This document shows, piece by piece, positions 11,201 through 22,142 of a stretch of DNA of 64,000 nucleotides (position 1 is its first letter; every line of letters starts with the position of its first letter). The notes under the pieces were generated by a model. The model worked only from the letters and a program-made list of their open reading frames with translations, was not told the DNA's origin and searched no databases. A program made the position numbers and the translations under genes. This stretch comes from Hydractinia symbiolongicarpus (lineage: Eukaryota > Cnidaria > Hydrozoa > Anthoathecata > Hydractiniidae), in assembly GCF_029227915.1 (NCBI RefSeq), contig NC_079875.1, positions 17,725,001 through 17,789,000 of the forward strand, written 5' to 3'.

Positions 11201-13921
11201 AGATATTTTTGTCCTGTAGTTTTTTTAAAAGCTAAAAGATTCTGACAAGTTTAACCCTTGAAATAGATCTAAACAAGGGGGTTTAAAAAAACATGATCAA
11301 AACCATTAGAATCACTAGTTAATTTATGATTGCCAAGTCAAAGAAGAACCCTATGGCTTCTCACAGACTTGCAGACGTGCAGTCTAAGTTTCAATAGATA
11401 AGAATTTTTTTCCACAAGTTTTCAGTTATTTAAAGGTTTTCAGGTCTCCTGGAAAATGCTATACCTGTGAACCTTAGCAAATATTGATCCGACTATTTTC
11501 CAACTATGCAAGCGTGTTAAATTATACTAAATTTTGTTTATTGATTCATACATCTTGAAGTTTCTTACAAATAGCACAAAAGTATTTTTAGGTACATGAA
11601 TATGAAAATGACTAAGCCAATATGCTCCTCTATAAACAAATGGGCACCTAAACAACTTTAAAAAGGACCAAGACTATCCTGTTAATGTAATTTGATAAAT
11701 ATATTGTAAAACAAAAAAATTAGCGTAAAAATCGCTGATATCAGCAATTTCGGGATGGCATCATTATATATTGACTTTTTTGTTGCAAGGCATTAAAATT
11801 TGATCTAAATGGTCTGTGAAAGAATGCCAAACAGCTGCAACTCAAAATTATCTATCAACATCGGGACAATAGCATTCGACAACAGTGTTGTTTTCATGGC
11901 AACTTCCAAATGGGACTTCAAAACGTTTTTACGAAAACGTTGGCAAATAAAACAATGTGAAAAGTTTTTGTCCTATAGGAGTTTTAGGGGTTAGAAAAGA
12001 AGCAAAGTAAAGGATCTCATATCATGCTATGTTCTTATCAATTTCAAGAAAATTCGACCTGGATTCATGTTATTTTTTTTTCGACCATTTGACATGCTAG
12101 GATACATTTTCTAGCATATGTTTGCATTAAAAACAGTTCAACTGGCGCTTTAGACCAAAACTGTCACTTTAACAGTCATACAACATATGACATTGACACT
12201 GACAGTTGACAAAAGGAGCAAGTTGGAGGATTAAACGTATAAAACAACTGCTATACATAGAAGATGCAGTTAGTTGACATGTCAACCAAAATTACTGAAA
12301 CAAAACAACAACATATCATTGATTAAAAAAACACATCAAAGTTTACCTCACAATCCCAAACAATTCCTTTTTTATCATGGCTAGTCGACAAAACTCTGAA
12401 AAAAATAGATTCGTAAATTTTTGAAGGGTTTACTTGCAGGCTTTTTACATTAGCCTAAACTCCTTTACCTCTACCTTTTCTTATTGTGCCCCTTTATACA
12501 TGACAATACAATACAAACACGACAAAATTAAATTTCTTGCTACAGAAATAGTGATTTTATATCAATACTAAAATGTAACTTTCTCTGTCTGTCTATGCAT
12601 TAGCCCCTTTCTGTTTTTTCCTGATCATGCACATCAATAGTCTAAGGTTCTTTCTTTGTAAGTCTTTTTTGATGTTGTCAGTCCATCTCCATCTAGGGCG
12701 TCCTTGGGATGCTATCTGGTATTTATTGGTATTTAGCAGTTCAAAAGATCGAATGGTAGTTCAAAAAATCAAATAGTTGGCTGCAACTGTTTGCAGGCCT
12801 CGCAACAACTGACTAATCATATCATCATGATAACAGAAGTTGGGTATTATTTTATCATAATCTTAATGAATTATAAGAGTTGTTGTTTCAGTTCGGGGGT
12901 GCAAAGTATTTTGACAGCAGAGAATTTGACATATCCACTAATAAAAGCTTCCACAACAGATGGATTTTTTACTGGCACTGTTCCTACAAACAGCACAAGG
13001 GAACTTTCTTGTTTCTTTCCTTGCTCTACAATCAGTGTGGGTCTGTTAGACTTTAGCCTATCTTTCTAGGTGGTGACTTTTTGTTATATCTTTTATTGTG
13101 TCAGCAGGAAGTACAAGGTCATCAACAGTTTCCAGCGACAACCAGTCCTAAATTCTCTGGATAGAGCTTCAAGAACTATAATGAATACCAGGACACTAAT
13201 TACGGACCCTCAGTGGGCACTAATTACGGACCCTTAGTGGACACTAACTTAAACTTTAATGTTAAAGATAAAGCTTAGTTTGCCATTTACTCTGACCTTG
13301 TACAAGACTGATTAATTATTCTTTCACTCCTAGTTTCCGCAAGGCCCAGCACTCTTCACTTGGTATCTCTAGGTCTACAAACATGTCTGAAACATTATGT
13401 TGTCCTTTTTTCCAATTGGATAATCGGAATGTCCCAAAGAACTCATAACTAGTTTTGACAAATTCAGACTAAAACACATCAAAAAAATGTATACACAAGT
13501 TTACCTATTTTCGTCAATTTTTATAATGGAATGTATAACATCCGTGTGACCATTCAAAATCTGAATTTCGTTAAAACGATTACGCGGCTGGTCATCTTCT
13601 ATTTCTGGAACATTTCTCTAAAGGAACATCATTGGCTAGCAGTAGAAAAAATACTTAGCCTGCTGAAAAACAGCTTAGCATGCAATGCAAACAGAAAAAA
13701 TGTTCACCTTTAAAAAAAAGCTATGTTCAGACCATATTTGCTGTTATAGAGTCTCTTGTTTGAACAGTGCTTATCTTTACAGGAAATATAGCAGATTAGC
13801 AAACAAATGGTAACTAATGTTTTTTAGCTTGACTTTAAATTAGACAATTATATAATACCCTTACCTCATCACGCTTTTTTTTCTCAACACTGGAACCACC
13901 GCCAAAAAGACTGCGAAACAT
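5231..13921 (-). CDS. WDR41: WDR41, WD-repeat subunit of the C9orf72-SMCR8 complex (15 coding exons)
   Basis: WDR41 anchors the C9orf72-SMCR8 GAP complex at lysosomes in vertebrates. Coding exons in transcript order: 13865-13921, 13505-13617, 12347-12395, 10635-10769, 10090-10152, 9557-9671, 9085-9150, 8091-8207, 7598-7755, 7429-7483, 7210-7279, 6761-6831, 6452-6509, 6270-6345, 5231-5455. All joins are GT-AG and keep frame, giving 475 residues (human about 459). The start MFRSLFGGGS parallels the vertebrate MLRWLIGGG start. Other matching blocks are ILNGHTDVIHSI, IVTASSDQTIR-VWE, HLIVYDI, SMDGAIIVW, IFAAIGTGFAVYD, SSLDGTIRLW, LELVGMCLAHSSSVQ and GNDGMVILWK, in the same order as in vertebrate WDR41. 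The last exon runs about 50 residues past the final WD motif without recognisable similarity. A GTAAGA directly after ILWK could instead be a donor to an unseen exon. Upstream lies BRF2-like on the same strand, about 600 bp away. Confidence 0.92.
5571..5713. repeat. 43 bp tandem repeat, about 3.3 copies
   Basis: Units starting at 5571, 5614, 5657 and 5700 share AAGCAACATGAGGCTTAAAT and a purine-rich tail, with increasing divergence in the third copy. It lies in the last WDR41 intron and does not overlap an exon. Confidence 0.85.
6095..6161. repeat. 17 bp tandem repeat, four copies
   Basis: ATGCGCGAAATTTAGAC is repeated four times head to tail with single-base changes. It lies in the last intron of WDR41, close to the donor of the penultimate exon. 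Confidence 0.9.
10794..11053 (+). mobile_element. tRNA-derived SINE
   Basis: The 5' part resembles a tRNA gene with a Pol III A box (TGGTAGAGCG near 10806-10816) and a B box (GGTTCAAACCC at 10840-10850). An unrelated body follows, ending in a TAATAATAA-like tail near 11045. A related 3' segment is present at 54067-54206, which supports an interspersed family. It sits in WDR41 intron 3 antisense to the gene, only about 25 bp from the acceptor of the exon at 10635-10769. It is not a functional tRNA gene: no paired acceptor stem was found. Confidence 0.75.
12645..13225 (-). mobile_element. Decayed non-LTR retrotransposon (LINE) fragment
   Basis: On the minus strand near 13120-13200 a broken frame encodes FIIVLEALSREFRTG followed, after a small frame shift, by DDLVLPAD. 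This is the reverse transcriptase palm region of a non-LTR element in which the Tyr-Ala of YADD appears lost. Near 12650-12710 the same strand encodes GRPRWRWTDNIKKDL, a motif common at the C-terminus of such polyproteins. The stretch between is not continuously open. It is a relic in intron 2 of WDR41, in the gene's orientation. Confidence 0.6.
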
Positions 13922-14526
13922 GGTGACGATGAGTCATCACCAAATTTAGATTTTCACTTTTATATTTTATGTTGACACTAAAACCATAATTTACATGCCA
14001 TATGTGTATAATAACCAATAATAAAAAACAGACGGAGACATGTTTAAAGAAGTACAAATTCTGCTAAACAATGGTAGTAGCTTTTTGTTACATAATAAAT
14101 AAATAAAATTGATCTAGGTTTAAAAAACAAAACAGCTGATCAAGAAAAAGAATTTAAAAAAAAAAATGATCTTCTTCATAACATAATAAATTAGTTTGTC
14201 TATATTTTTATTTCCACAATTTGTGAACTACAGATTAGGCTCACAGGTCTTCTTTTACTTCAACCTGGGGTTGCAAGAACAAAGTAGAGTATCAACGCAA
14301 CAGACAGTTTGCCTCTAAATTGAGTGTTTTGCAGTTGCAAAGAAGTAAAAACTGATACATTGTTATATTGTCAATTTTAGGAATAATAAATTATTACAAT
14401 TTGAAGAGAAATAAGTTATAAAATTTAATTAACAACAAAAAGAAATGTGGAGCCATACATGTCCCTTTGCCATAAACATGAATAAAAAAAAAATAGGAAC
14501 ACAAATAAAATAAAACACACAAAATT

Positions 14527-17500
14527 TTAATCTTTGTTCAGTTCCTTCAATGATTCAACATCTTTTAAATACAAAGATGATTCATTGTTACTCATTTCCT
14601 CTAACTCTTCATCATCTGATACAGTGCTGTCTAAATATTTCTGCACCAATGAAAGTGAATCGTTATTCATAACTTCTTCCAACGTACCTCCCTTCATGAG
14701 TAATTCTCTCAATAGTTCTAACTGTCCAAACATAAATTGGCATCCGCTGACAACAAGATGGCCACCATCCAGAACTTCAACCAAGTGTTGTTCATTTGAG
14801 TCATTATTTGTATTTAAAAGTTCATCGAGCAACATATTCCTAAACATGCTAGTTTGAACCCAGTTGTGTGAAGTTTCCAAAGTCAAAGGGTGTTTAAGGA
14901 TACACTTTGATAAAGCCCTCAGAAGAGTTAACTTCATTTCTGAACGCACTTCAAAATCAGGATAGTCACAATCTTTGACATTGTCACTTTCTACACTCAA
15001 ATCAGCATGCTCCAAAAGCTCCTTTAATATACTTGGAACATGTTTGCAAGTTGTCACATTACCAAGCTTACATGGCAAGTCCTTCATTATTGCAAACAAT
15101 CTCGTTTGGATATTTTTCATTACTTTTCTGACCATTCGCACATGTGCGCAACCATGTTCACAAACTTTAGTAAGGTTAATGGTACGAAAGCGAAAACTAG
15201 CCCTGTCACCAGCTTTAGTTTTTCGGCTTGTCAAACTACTGCAGGCATACTGCGCAGCCAGAATAGTCACAGCACAAGCCACATGAGAGACATACAGCTT
15301 TGATGCTTTATTTTCCCACTCTTGATCATGTACAACATTAGCTAAGTGAAGAGCAACAGGCTCTGCTTTTTGTACCAATGAAGGATTTGATTCTTTGAAA
15401 ACAACCTTGACTAATTCAGAAACCTCATTTCTGATCATTTCCTTTAAATCTACATCGAAATGATCAGGAAGAGTAAAAAGTTCTCTTATATACTGAATAG
15501 CTTTTCCAAAAGTAGGATACCAAACATGGGCTTTCCCAAGAAACCTTCGTGAAATCATTGGAAGATTATTTTTCCGGTACAACAAAAACAACAACGCTAA
15601 AATCATCTTATGTTTGTTGCGATAATGTTTCGACTTAATATCATCCCATAACTTTGGAAGTAACAGTTCTGCTTCTCTTATGATATTAGTTGGTGTTTCC
15701 AGAACAAGTGTGCAATGGTTAAATAAAGTTTTAAATATTGCATAGGCACGACCCTTGTAATCATTTCCAAACTTTGCAAATGTGCTAGCCAATGTTTGCT
15801 GTCCGTCCTCACCAACAAGATAGTTTGTATCTAAAACAAGGTAATTACATTGGTATAGTACCTTACTTTATTTTAAGCAGTTTGTACAGAAATAAGACAA
15901 GAGCCTGCAGGTATACACTGCTTAAAATTGGTAAATTTAGTATATATTAATTTAAGCCCATCTCCACTCACAGTTTAAAAATATTCTTATAGCAATTTTT
16001 TTTGTACCTAGAAATGATACCTGCCATACTGCTCCTAGTACCAAAAGCAAATTATTTCAATATATGCTTAATGTGATTGCAAAGATATAAATAGATTACT
16101 AGAATAGCAATCAACACAAATAAAAATATTTTTGCCAGGATTGTGTTATAAGGAGAGTGTGGGAATAGCAGTCAAGGTAAAAAATTAAATTGCAAAAGTG
16201 AAGTAAGTTTAGGTAAGTATGTGATATGGTATGCAGTTGTATTATTGTATGTGTTTTATCCCACAGGTACTATTTTATTCATTAAGAGGCTTGATAGAAG
16301 CCAGAAAAATAAAAACATGAAAAAAAATCAATAGTCTTTCCTAACAAAACATACTCGTCGTTTTTAAAATGGCTATTATGATTAGTTAGTGGTCCAATTA
16401 TAGTATATGCTCCCTCATCCCAACCCTGCAAAGGAAATGCATAATTTTGAACCTCCTTGAAATCTCCCACCCTTTTGAAATTATTTTTCACTTTCTTGGC
16501 ATTTCCCTCTTTCTCAAAAATGTTCCATCCTGAAACTTTTGATAAAGCACCCAAGTCTCAGCAGAAACATCACACTGCTATGCTCGGATGAGGCATGTGA
16601 AGCATGAACCAAAATGAATAGAATCAGTTGCAAATTAAAAAAGAGTTCAAGATGACAAACTTGGACTTGAATGTATGCAATTATTATTACTATTATTATT
16701 AAAACTGCATAGAATAGGAAGCATTTCAATAATACTCAATAACAGTATTATGGCAATATGAATATGAGTTGGACAGTGCAGTCTATGTAAAGTTTAGAGT
16801 TTTATCATTAAATAAGTTATGTACAGTGATGATCCTTCTACCTTACCTTTAATAAAGGTCATACTCCACCTTTTAAAATTAATTTTCCCTTTCCATGAAA
16901 TTCCCCCTTTATAGACCACTTCAACCCCTTGCAAAGACGAAAGGGGAGTTCCAAACTATAAAATGTTTTACAACATATTTTATTTTTTACAACATCTGCC
17001 AAAATAGATATTAATTTTTTAGGCACTGCTGTTTGGTATTTCCCAGAAAGAGCCAAAATATGCTTATTTTGCTAAAGAAGTATTGTATAGCTTAAAACCA
17101 GAGGTTGGAATATGTGTTATTCTTTGACTATTTCAAGTGTTTTTACTGGCTACTGGTAGAGCTAGCTCTGGTTAGCTGGCTAGCCAGAGAAACTTCAGTT
17201 TCAAGGATAATCTTGCAACAAACATCAGTCAATCTAACCATAGCTTTAAGTACCTTCATTGTTTTCTTTCTTTTTTTTAATTTAGTGAATAAACTTAACT
17301 TTTACTTTGTTTCAATATCACCATGTGCAAATTTTCTTTAAAACTGAAATCAATCCTTAGCAAATCTTTTTTTAATTTTTATCGAAGATACTGTGTTTAA
17401 TACGTAAAGGTTAATTGCATTATTTTAAAGCTGACACTGCTGAATTGCGATCTAACCCACCTTTACCTGATTTACTCAGCTAATTAGATAAACCTCTATA

Positions 17501-20500
17501 TATTTGGTCATATATGCTTTTGAATACAATGGCAATTTTAATAATGCTTATGCGCAATCGTATAATTTATAGCCTATTTTGTATTTAATTTATAATTGTA
17601 CAATCAAATTTATTTGTTCTAAACCATCAAAATGTGATTAAATTAGAGTAGATCTTTTTAGCTACATCACAAGATGCAACTCATTACACGATGTTATTAA
17701 AACAGAGAGGCGTGTAATGGCTAGCGCTACACATATGTGAGATTGATTTTTAAGAATGTAAAACTTAGGTGAAACACAAAAAAAGTTAGTTGCTCTTATA
17801 TTGCACACACAGAAAGGTCAAATACTGCTGTTTATGTTGAAAATAGGCACTCTTGCCGCAAGAACATTCTAGAACCTTGTGTACTATCTAGAAATATAAG
17901 GGACATTGGAGAATATTCCAGAAATAAGATAACTATACTAGAAACTACTAATAGTAAATATAGAACATCTGGAATATACTAGAACATTCTAAAGTATCTT
18001 ATCTTTAATATATAAATAGGAGAACGTCTTGTAAATTTTAGAGTCATAGAGTCATAAAGTTATTGGAGCAGTCAAAGCAACTCTGCAAATATATAAAGTT
18101 TACATTTCAACAGGTTATGGGCCCAGTCTATGCCCAAGAAGATTGAATATTTACAGAAATAATATTCAAGAAGAAGAAGCCATCTTGTGTGTCCGACGAG
18201 TTTGTTTTGATTTTGGTTTGGATTGGTGTAAAGTTCGCACGAAAAATCATATTGTGGAAACCTGAAACGGATTATCCGGATTAGTTGAATACGGAACAAA
18301 TGGCGATGGAAAGCACCAAAGTATTGATAAAACCATTGAATGGAACAAACTATGCTACCTGGAAGGTACAGTGTAGAATGGCGTTAATCAAAGATGGACT
18401 TTGGGGAATTGTTGATGGAAGAGAAAATGCTCCAACTGAAGAGAGAGAAATTCCGAAATTTAATTTGCGTAGAGATCGTGCGTTAGCAACGATTGTTTTG
18501 TCGGTGGAACCAACGCTGTTATACCTGCTTGGACCAGATCCAGAAGATCCTACTGAGGTTTGGAAGAAGTTGGCAGACCAGTTCCAAAAGAAGACATGGA
18601 GTAATAAATTGACACTACGCAGGAAGTTGTATGACTTGAAGTTGAAAGATGAGCAATCTGTTCAAAAGCACGTTAAAGCTTTGACAGAAATTTTCGATGA
18701 ACTTGCAATTATTGGAGACCCGTTGGATGATGAAAGTAAAGTTGTTCATTTGTTAGCAAGCTTACCAGACTCGTATGATATGCTAGTTACAGCTCTGGAG
18801 GCTAGTGCTGAAGTACCGAAGCTTGAAGTCGTAACTGAACGATTGTTACACGAGGAAAGCAAGCGGGAAGATAAGGACACTTTGGAAACGAATGTCAAAG
18901 CAATGACATCGAATCATGGAAAGCCAAGAAAGGGACCCAGATGTTATCACTGTGGAAAGATTGGTCATGTGAAACGATATTGCAAAGAATTAACGAAGAA
19001 GTTCGAGAGACAGACTCCTTCGACGTACGGTAAAAATCGAATGAAGCCGCAAAATGTGTGTACGGCTGAAGAAGAAGAAGATGATGACGAAGAAATCATC
19101 AGTTTAGTTGCTGAAAATACTTTGGCAGTCAAAGGAAAAAGTAACTGGATAGTTGATTCAGGCGCAACATGTCACATGTGTAACGAAGAGGAATTGTTCG
19201 AAGAAATTTCGTCCCTTGAAATACCACAAGATATCACTGTCGGTGATGGATATTCAGTACAAGCAATTGGAAAAGGAACAGTAACCTTGGAAATGAACAT
19301 TTCAGAAAACAGAAACGTTGTATGCAAGTTATCTGATGTCTTATTTGTACCACAACTTTCGTACAATTTACTTAGTGTATCAAAAGCTGCAACAAATGGA
19401 AAGAAGTTTCAGTTTGAAGATTTCAAATGTGACATCGTGGATGCGAAACACGGAATCATTGGTACAGCAACAAAGCATGGCAACCTTTACCATCTCAACT
19501 GTAATGGATTGAGAAATAAGAAGAATCACACAGTTATGAAATGTGATAATAACGCTACAACAAAGGAAGAAATTTGGCATAGAAGATACGGTCATCTCGG
19601 TGTGCAGAATCTTAAACGATTGGCAAGGGACAAACTTGTTAAAGGGTTTGATTATGATGCAACAAAGAAACCGACATTTTGTGAACCGTGCATTGATGGG
19701 AAACAAAGCAAAATACCGTTTCCGAAGACAGGAGGAGATCGATCGAAAAATCTCCTTGGTATAATCCATAGCGACGTTTGTGGAAAGATAGAAACAAAAT
19801 CACTTAGTGGTGCAGAATATTTTGTTACATTCATTGACGATAAATCAAGATACGTATGGGTATATGTCATGAAACACAAAAGTGAAGTGTTTGAGAATTT
19901 TAAAGAATGGAAAGCAACTGTGGAAAAATCGACTGGAATTCAGATAAAAATGTTTAGAACTGACAATGGTGGAGAATATACATCCAAAGAGTTCGAAGAC
20001 TATTTGAAGAAAGAAGGTATTCATCATGAGTTGACAATTCCGAAAACACCGCAACAAAATGGAGTTGCAGAGAGGATGAACAGAACACTCATGGAATCTG
20101 TAAGATCAATGTTAGCAGATTCAAAGTTACCAAAACGATTTTGGGCCGAAGCCTTGGCTACAGCAACGTACCTTCGTAACCGATGTCCAACGACAGCAGT
20201 TAAAGGGAAGACACCCTTTGAAGTATTAACTGGAAAGAAACCAAATGTCGAAAATCTACGAATTTTCGGATGTGATGCGTATGATCACGTACCAAAAGAT
20301 GAAAGAAAGAAACTTGATTCAAAAACCAAGAAGAGTGTATTTCTTGGATACGGTGATGGAATCAAGGGATATCGTCTATATGACAACGACAAGAAGAGAG
20401 TCTTTTACAGCCGAAATGTGACATTCAATGAAATCTGTGGTGAATTGAAAGACGACCGTGACATAGACGAACCAAAAGTAGAGATCGAATTACAACCTCG

Positions 20501-22142
20501 TGAAGAAAACACAGATAATCAAATACAGGAGGAGCAAGAGCGACAAGTAAGAGAACGACGGCCTCCTGATCGTTACGGAGAATGGGTATACATCACTCAA
20601 GAAGAAGATCCAAATACATTTTCTAAAGCAATCAAAGGACATGATGCAGACAAGTGGATGCAAGCAATGGAAGCCGAATTGGATTCTCTACACAAAAACG
20701 AAGTATGGGAGTTGACTGAATTACCTCCAAACAGAAAAGTTGTTGGCAGCAAATGGGTATACAAAAAGAAACAAGACTCTGATGGGAATGTGGAACGATA
20801 CAAAGCAAGATTGGTTGCACAAGGATACAATCAAAGATATGGAGAAGATTATGACGAAACAACTTCTCCGGTAGTTAGATTCGAATCAATACGAACGTTG
20901 ATTGGATTGGCAGTCAAGAAAGAACTTCTCCTACATCAACTCGACGTTGGAACTGCATTTTTGAACGGTGAACTTAACGAAACCATATATATGAAACAAC
21001 CAGAGGGATTTGAAATTCTAGGAAAGGAACACTTGGTTTGTAAACTCAAGAAAAGTATCTATGGATTGAAGCAATCATCTAGATGTTGGAACGAAGCACT
21101 TGACAAACATCTAAAGAGTATGGGCTTCAAACAATCAAACAACGATCCTTGTATATACACGCTTGAAACAGATGAAGAAACATTCATAATCGCTGTATAT
21201 GTTGATGATATCATACTGGCCGGAAACAATCAAAAACGTATTGATGAATTTATCAAGATGATTGGAGATTTGAATGATCGTAAATCAACTTCTGGATACG
21301 TATTCATGATGAGCGGAGCAGCAATCAGCTGGAACAGCAAGAAACAAACATGTGTAGCTTTGTCAACTGCAGAAGCCGAATATATTGCATTATCAAAAGC
21401 CTCACAGGAATCGATTTGGCTACGACGACTTTTAGCAGACATGGGAGAAAAGCAGCCAAACGCAACAATCATCAATGAAGATAATCAATCAGCCATCGCA
21501 ATGACAAAGAATCCTCAATTTCACGGACGAGCCAAACACATCGATATAAAATATCATTACGTAAGAGAGCAAGTTAAATCAAACCAAATCCAATTGAAGT
21601 ACTGTCAAAGTGGAGATATGATCGCAGATATAATGACGAAAGGAATCGGACGAGTACAGTTTGATAAGTTGCGAACGATGATCGGATTGAAGAACCTTAC
21701 GGACTGCGAGTGAGGAGGAGTGTTGAAAATAGGCACTCTTGCCGCAAGAACATTCTAGAACCTTGTGTACTATCTAGAAATATAAGGGACATTGGAGAAT
21801 ATTCCAGAAATAAGATAACTATACTAGAAACTACTAATAGTAAATATAGAACATCTGGAATATACTAGAACATTCTAAAGTATCTTATCTTTAATATACA
21901 AATAGGAGAACGTCTTGTAAATTTTAGAGTCATAGAGTCATAAAGTTATTGGAGCAGTCGAAGCAACTCTGCAAATATATAAAGTTTATATTTCAACAGT
22001 TTAAAACCTTGTAACACCAAAACACAACATTACAAAATAACTGTACCAATAAATAGATTCTACCTTGAATGCAACCACATTCTTCACAAACATTCTGACA
22101 GTTGTCGTTGGTTACTGTGCCACCACAATATGAACATTTCAT
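14527..22142 (-). CDS. BRF2: TFIIB-family transcription factor, BRF2-like (two coding exons)
   Basis: Exon 1 (22064-22142) starts MKCSYCGG and ends CEECGCIQ, a zinc ribbon with two CxxC pairs. The donor CAAG|GTAGAA joins in phase to exon 2 (14527-15830, acceptor TTGTTTTAG). The product is 460 residues. Exon 2 opens with a short linker and then two helical regions that read as cyclin folds. The second contains [12 protein letters not shown] and [17 protein letters not shown], like the second cyclin repeat of TFIIB-related factors. The C-terminus is acidic. Size, the N-terminal ribbon and the order of parts fit BRF2 (TFIIIB50, about 419 residues in human), which recruits Pol III to SNAPc-type promoters. 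Similarity is low outside the ribbon and cyclin signature, so another TFIIB-family member (for example a TAF1B/Rrn7 type) remains possible. The single intron, 6.2 kb, contains a Copia insertion in the opposite orientation. Confidence 0.66.
17835..18112 (+). repeat. 5' LTR of the Copia element
   Basis: 278 bp, beginning TGTTGAAAATAGG and ending TTTCAACA. A TATATAAATAGG block about two thirds along is a plausible TATA box for the retrotransposon transcript. It pairs with the 3' LTR at about 99% identity. Confidence 0.97.
18113..18126 (+). other. Primer binding site matching the anticodon region of initiator tRNA-Met
   Basis: GGTTATGGGCCCAG follows the LTR without a gap. It is the exact reverse complement of CTGGGCCCATAACC, the anticodon stem-loop of metazoan initiator tRNA-Met. 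Priming by an internally cleaved (half) tRNA-iMet is known from Drosophila copia; the usual 3'-CCA type primer site is absent here. Confidence 0.8.
18300..21713 (+). CDS. Copia Gag-Pol polyprotein with in-frame RT/RNase H deletion
   Basis: A single frame of 1137 residues counted from ATG at 18300; the frame is open slightly upstream but only from a TTG. The Gag domain (residues about 1-210) contains [17 protein letters not shown] knuckle [14 protein letters not shown] lies at about 215, the aspartic protease motif VDSGATCH at about 285, and the integrase zinc-binding HHCC at 426-465. The D,D-35-E residues lie in HSDVCG (about 490), TDNGGEY (about 554) and NGVAERMN (about 590). RT motifs include [15 protein letters not shown] and YVDDII (about 968). 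Roughly twelve residues later the sequence jumps to [11 protein letters not shown], which is RNase H. In related elements these motifs are separated by well over 100 residues, so an in-frame deletion removed the thumb/connection and the first RNase H part. Enzymatic activity is therefore unlikely. Confidence 0.95.
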   Translation: MAMESTKVLIKPLNGTNYATWKVQCRMALIKDGLWGIVDGRENAPTEEREIPKFNLRRDRALATIVLSVEPTLLYLLGPDPEDPTEVWKKLADQFQKKTWSNKLTLRRKLYDLKLKDEQSVQKHVKALTEIFDELAIIGDPLDDESKVVHLLASLPDSYDMLVTALEASAEVPKLEVVTERLLHEESKREDKDTLETNVKAMTSNHGKPRKGPRCYHCGKIGHVKRYCKELTKKFERQTPSTYGKNRMKPQNVCTAEEEEDDDEEIISLVAENTLAVKGKSNWIVDSGATCHMCNEEELFEEISSLEIPQDITVGDGYSVQAIGKGTVTLEMNISENRNVVCKLSDVLFVPQLSYNLLSVSKAATNGKKFQFEDFKCDIVDAKHGIIGTATKHGNLYHLNCNGLRNKKNHTVMKCDNNATTKEEIWHRRYGHLGVQNLKRLARDKLVKGFDYDATKKPTFCEPCIDGKQSKIPFPKTGGDRSKNLLGIIHSDVCGKIETKSLSGAEYFVTFIDDKSRYVWVYVMKHKSEVFENFKEWKATVEKSTGIQIKMFRTDNGGEYTSKEFEDYLKKEGIHHELTIPKTPQQNGVAERMNRTLMESVRSMLADSKLPKRFWAEALATATYLRNRCPTTAVKGKTPFEVLTGKKPNVENLRIFGCDAYDHVPKDERKKLDSKTKKSVFLGYGDGIKGYRLYDNDKKRVFYSRNVTFNEICGELKDDRDIDEPKVEIELQPREENTDNQIQEEQERQVRERRPPDRYGEWVYITQEEDPNTFSKAIKGHDADKWMQAMEAELDSLHKNEVWELTELPPNRKVVGSKWVYKKKQDSDGNVERYKARLVAQGYNQRYGEDYDETTSPVVRFESIRTLIGLAVKKELLLHQLDVGTAFLNGELNETIYMKQPEGFEILGKEHLVCKLKKSIYGLKQSSRCWNEALDKHLKSMGFKQSNNDPCIYTLETDEETFIIAVYVDDIILAGNNQKRIDEFIKMIGDLNDRKSTSGYVFMMSGAAISWNSKKQTCVALSTAEAEYIALSKASQESIWLRRLLADMGEKQPNATIINEDNQSAIAMTKNPQFHGRAKHIDIKYHYVREQVKSNQIQLKYCQSGDMIADIMTKGIGRVQFDKLRTMIGLKNLTDCE
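21710..21720 (+). other. Polypurine tract of the Copia element
   Basis: GTGAGGAGGAG immediately precedes the 3' LTR and overlaps the gag-pol stop, in the position expected of the plus-strand primer. Confidence 0.8.
21721..21998 (+). repeat. 3' LTR of the Copia element
   Basis: 278 bp copy of the 5' LTR with three visible substitutions, ending TTTCAACA and followed by the duplicated GTTTA. Confidence 0.97.

Larger units (their letters stand above)
17835..21998 (+). mobile_element. Copia-type LTR retrotransposon, full length but internally deleted
   Basis: A 4164 bp element with two 278 bp LTRs (TG...CA), a 5 bp target duplication GTTTA (17830-17834 and 21999-22003), a primer binding site directly after the 5' LTR, one gag-pol frame and a purine tract before the 3' LTR. 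The LTRs differ at only about three positions (near 18014, 18074 and 18102 in the 5' copy), so insertion was recent. The order integrase before reverse transcriptase identifies Ty1/copia. It lies in the BRF2-like intron, antisense to that gene. The missing reverse transcriptase/RNase H segment makes this copy non-autonomous. Confidence 0.97.

Noticed and set aside
16282-16729. Minus-strand frames in the BRF2-like intron
   Set aside because: No family recognised, no acceptor/donor pair in a compatible phase; the BRF2-like exons join directly without them.
18285-18299. Upstream start for the Copia polyprotein
   Set aside because: The frame opens with TTG, not ATG; the first in-frame ATG is at 18300.
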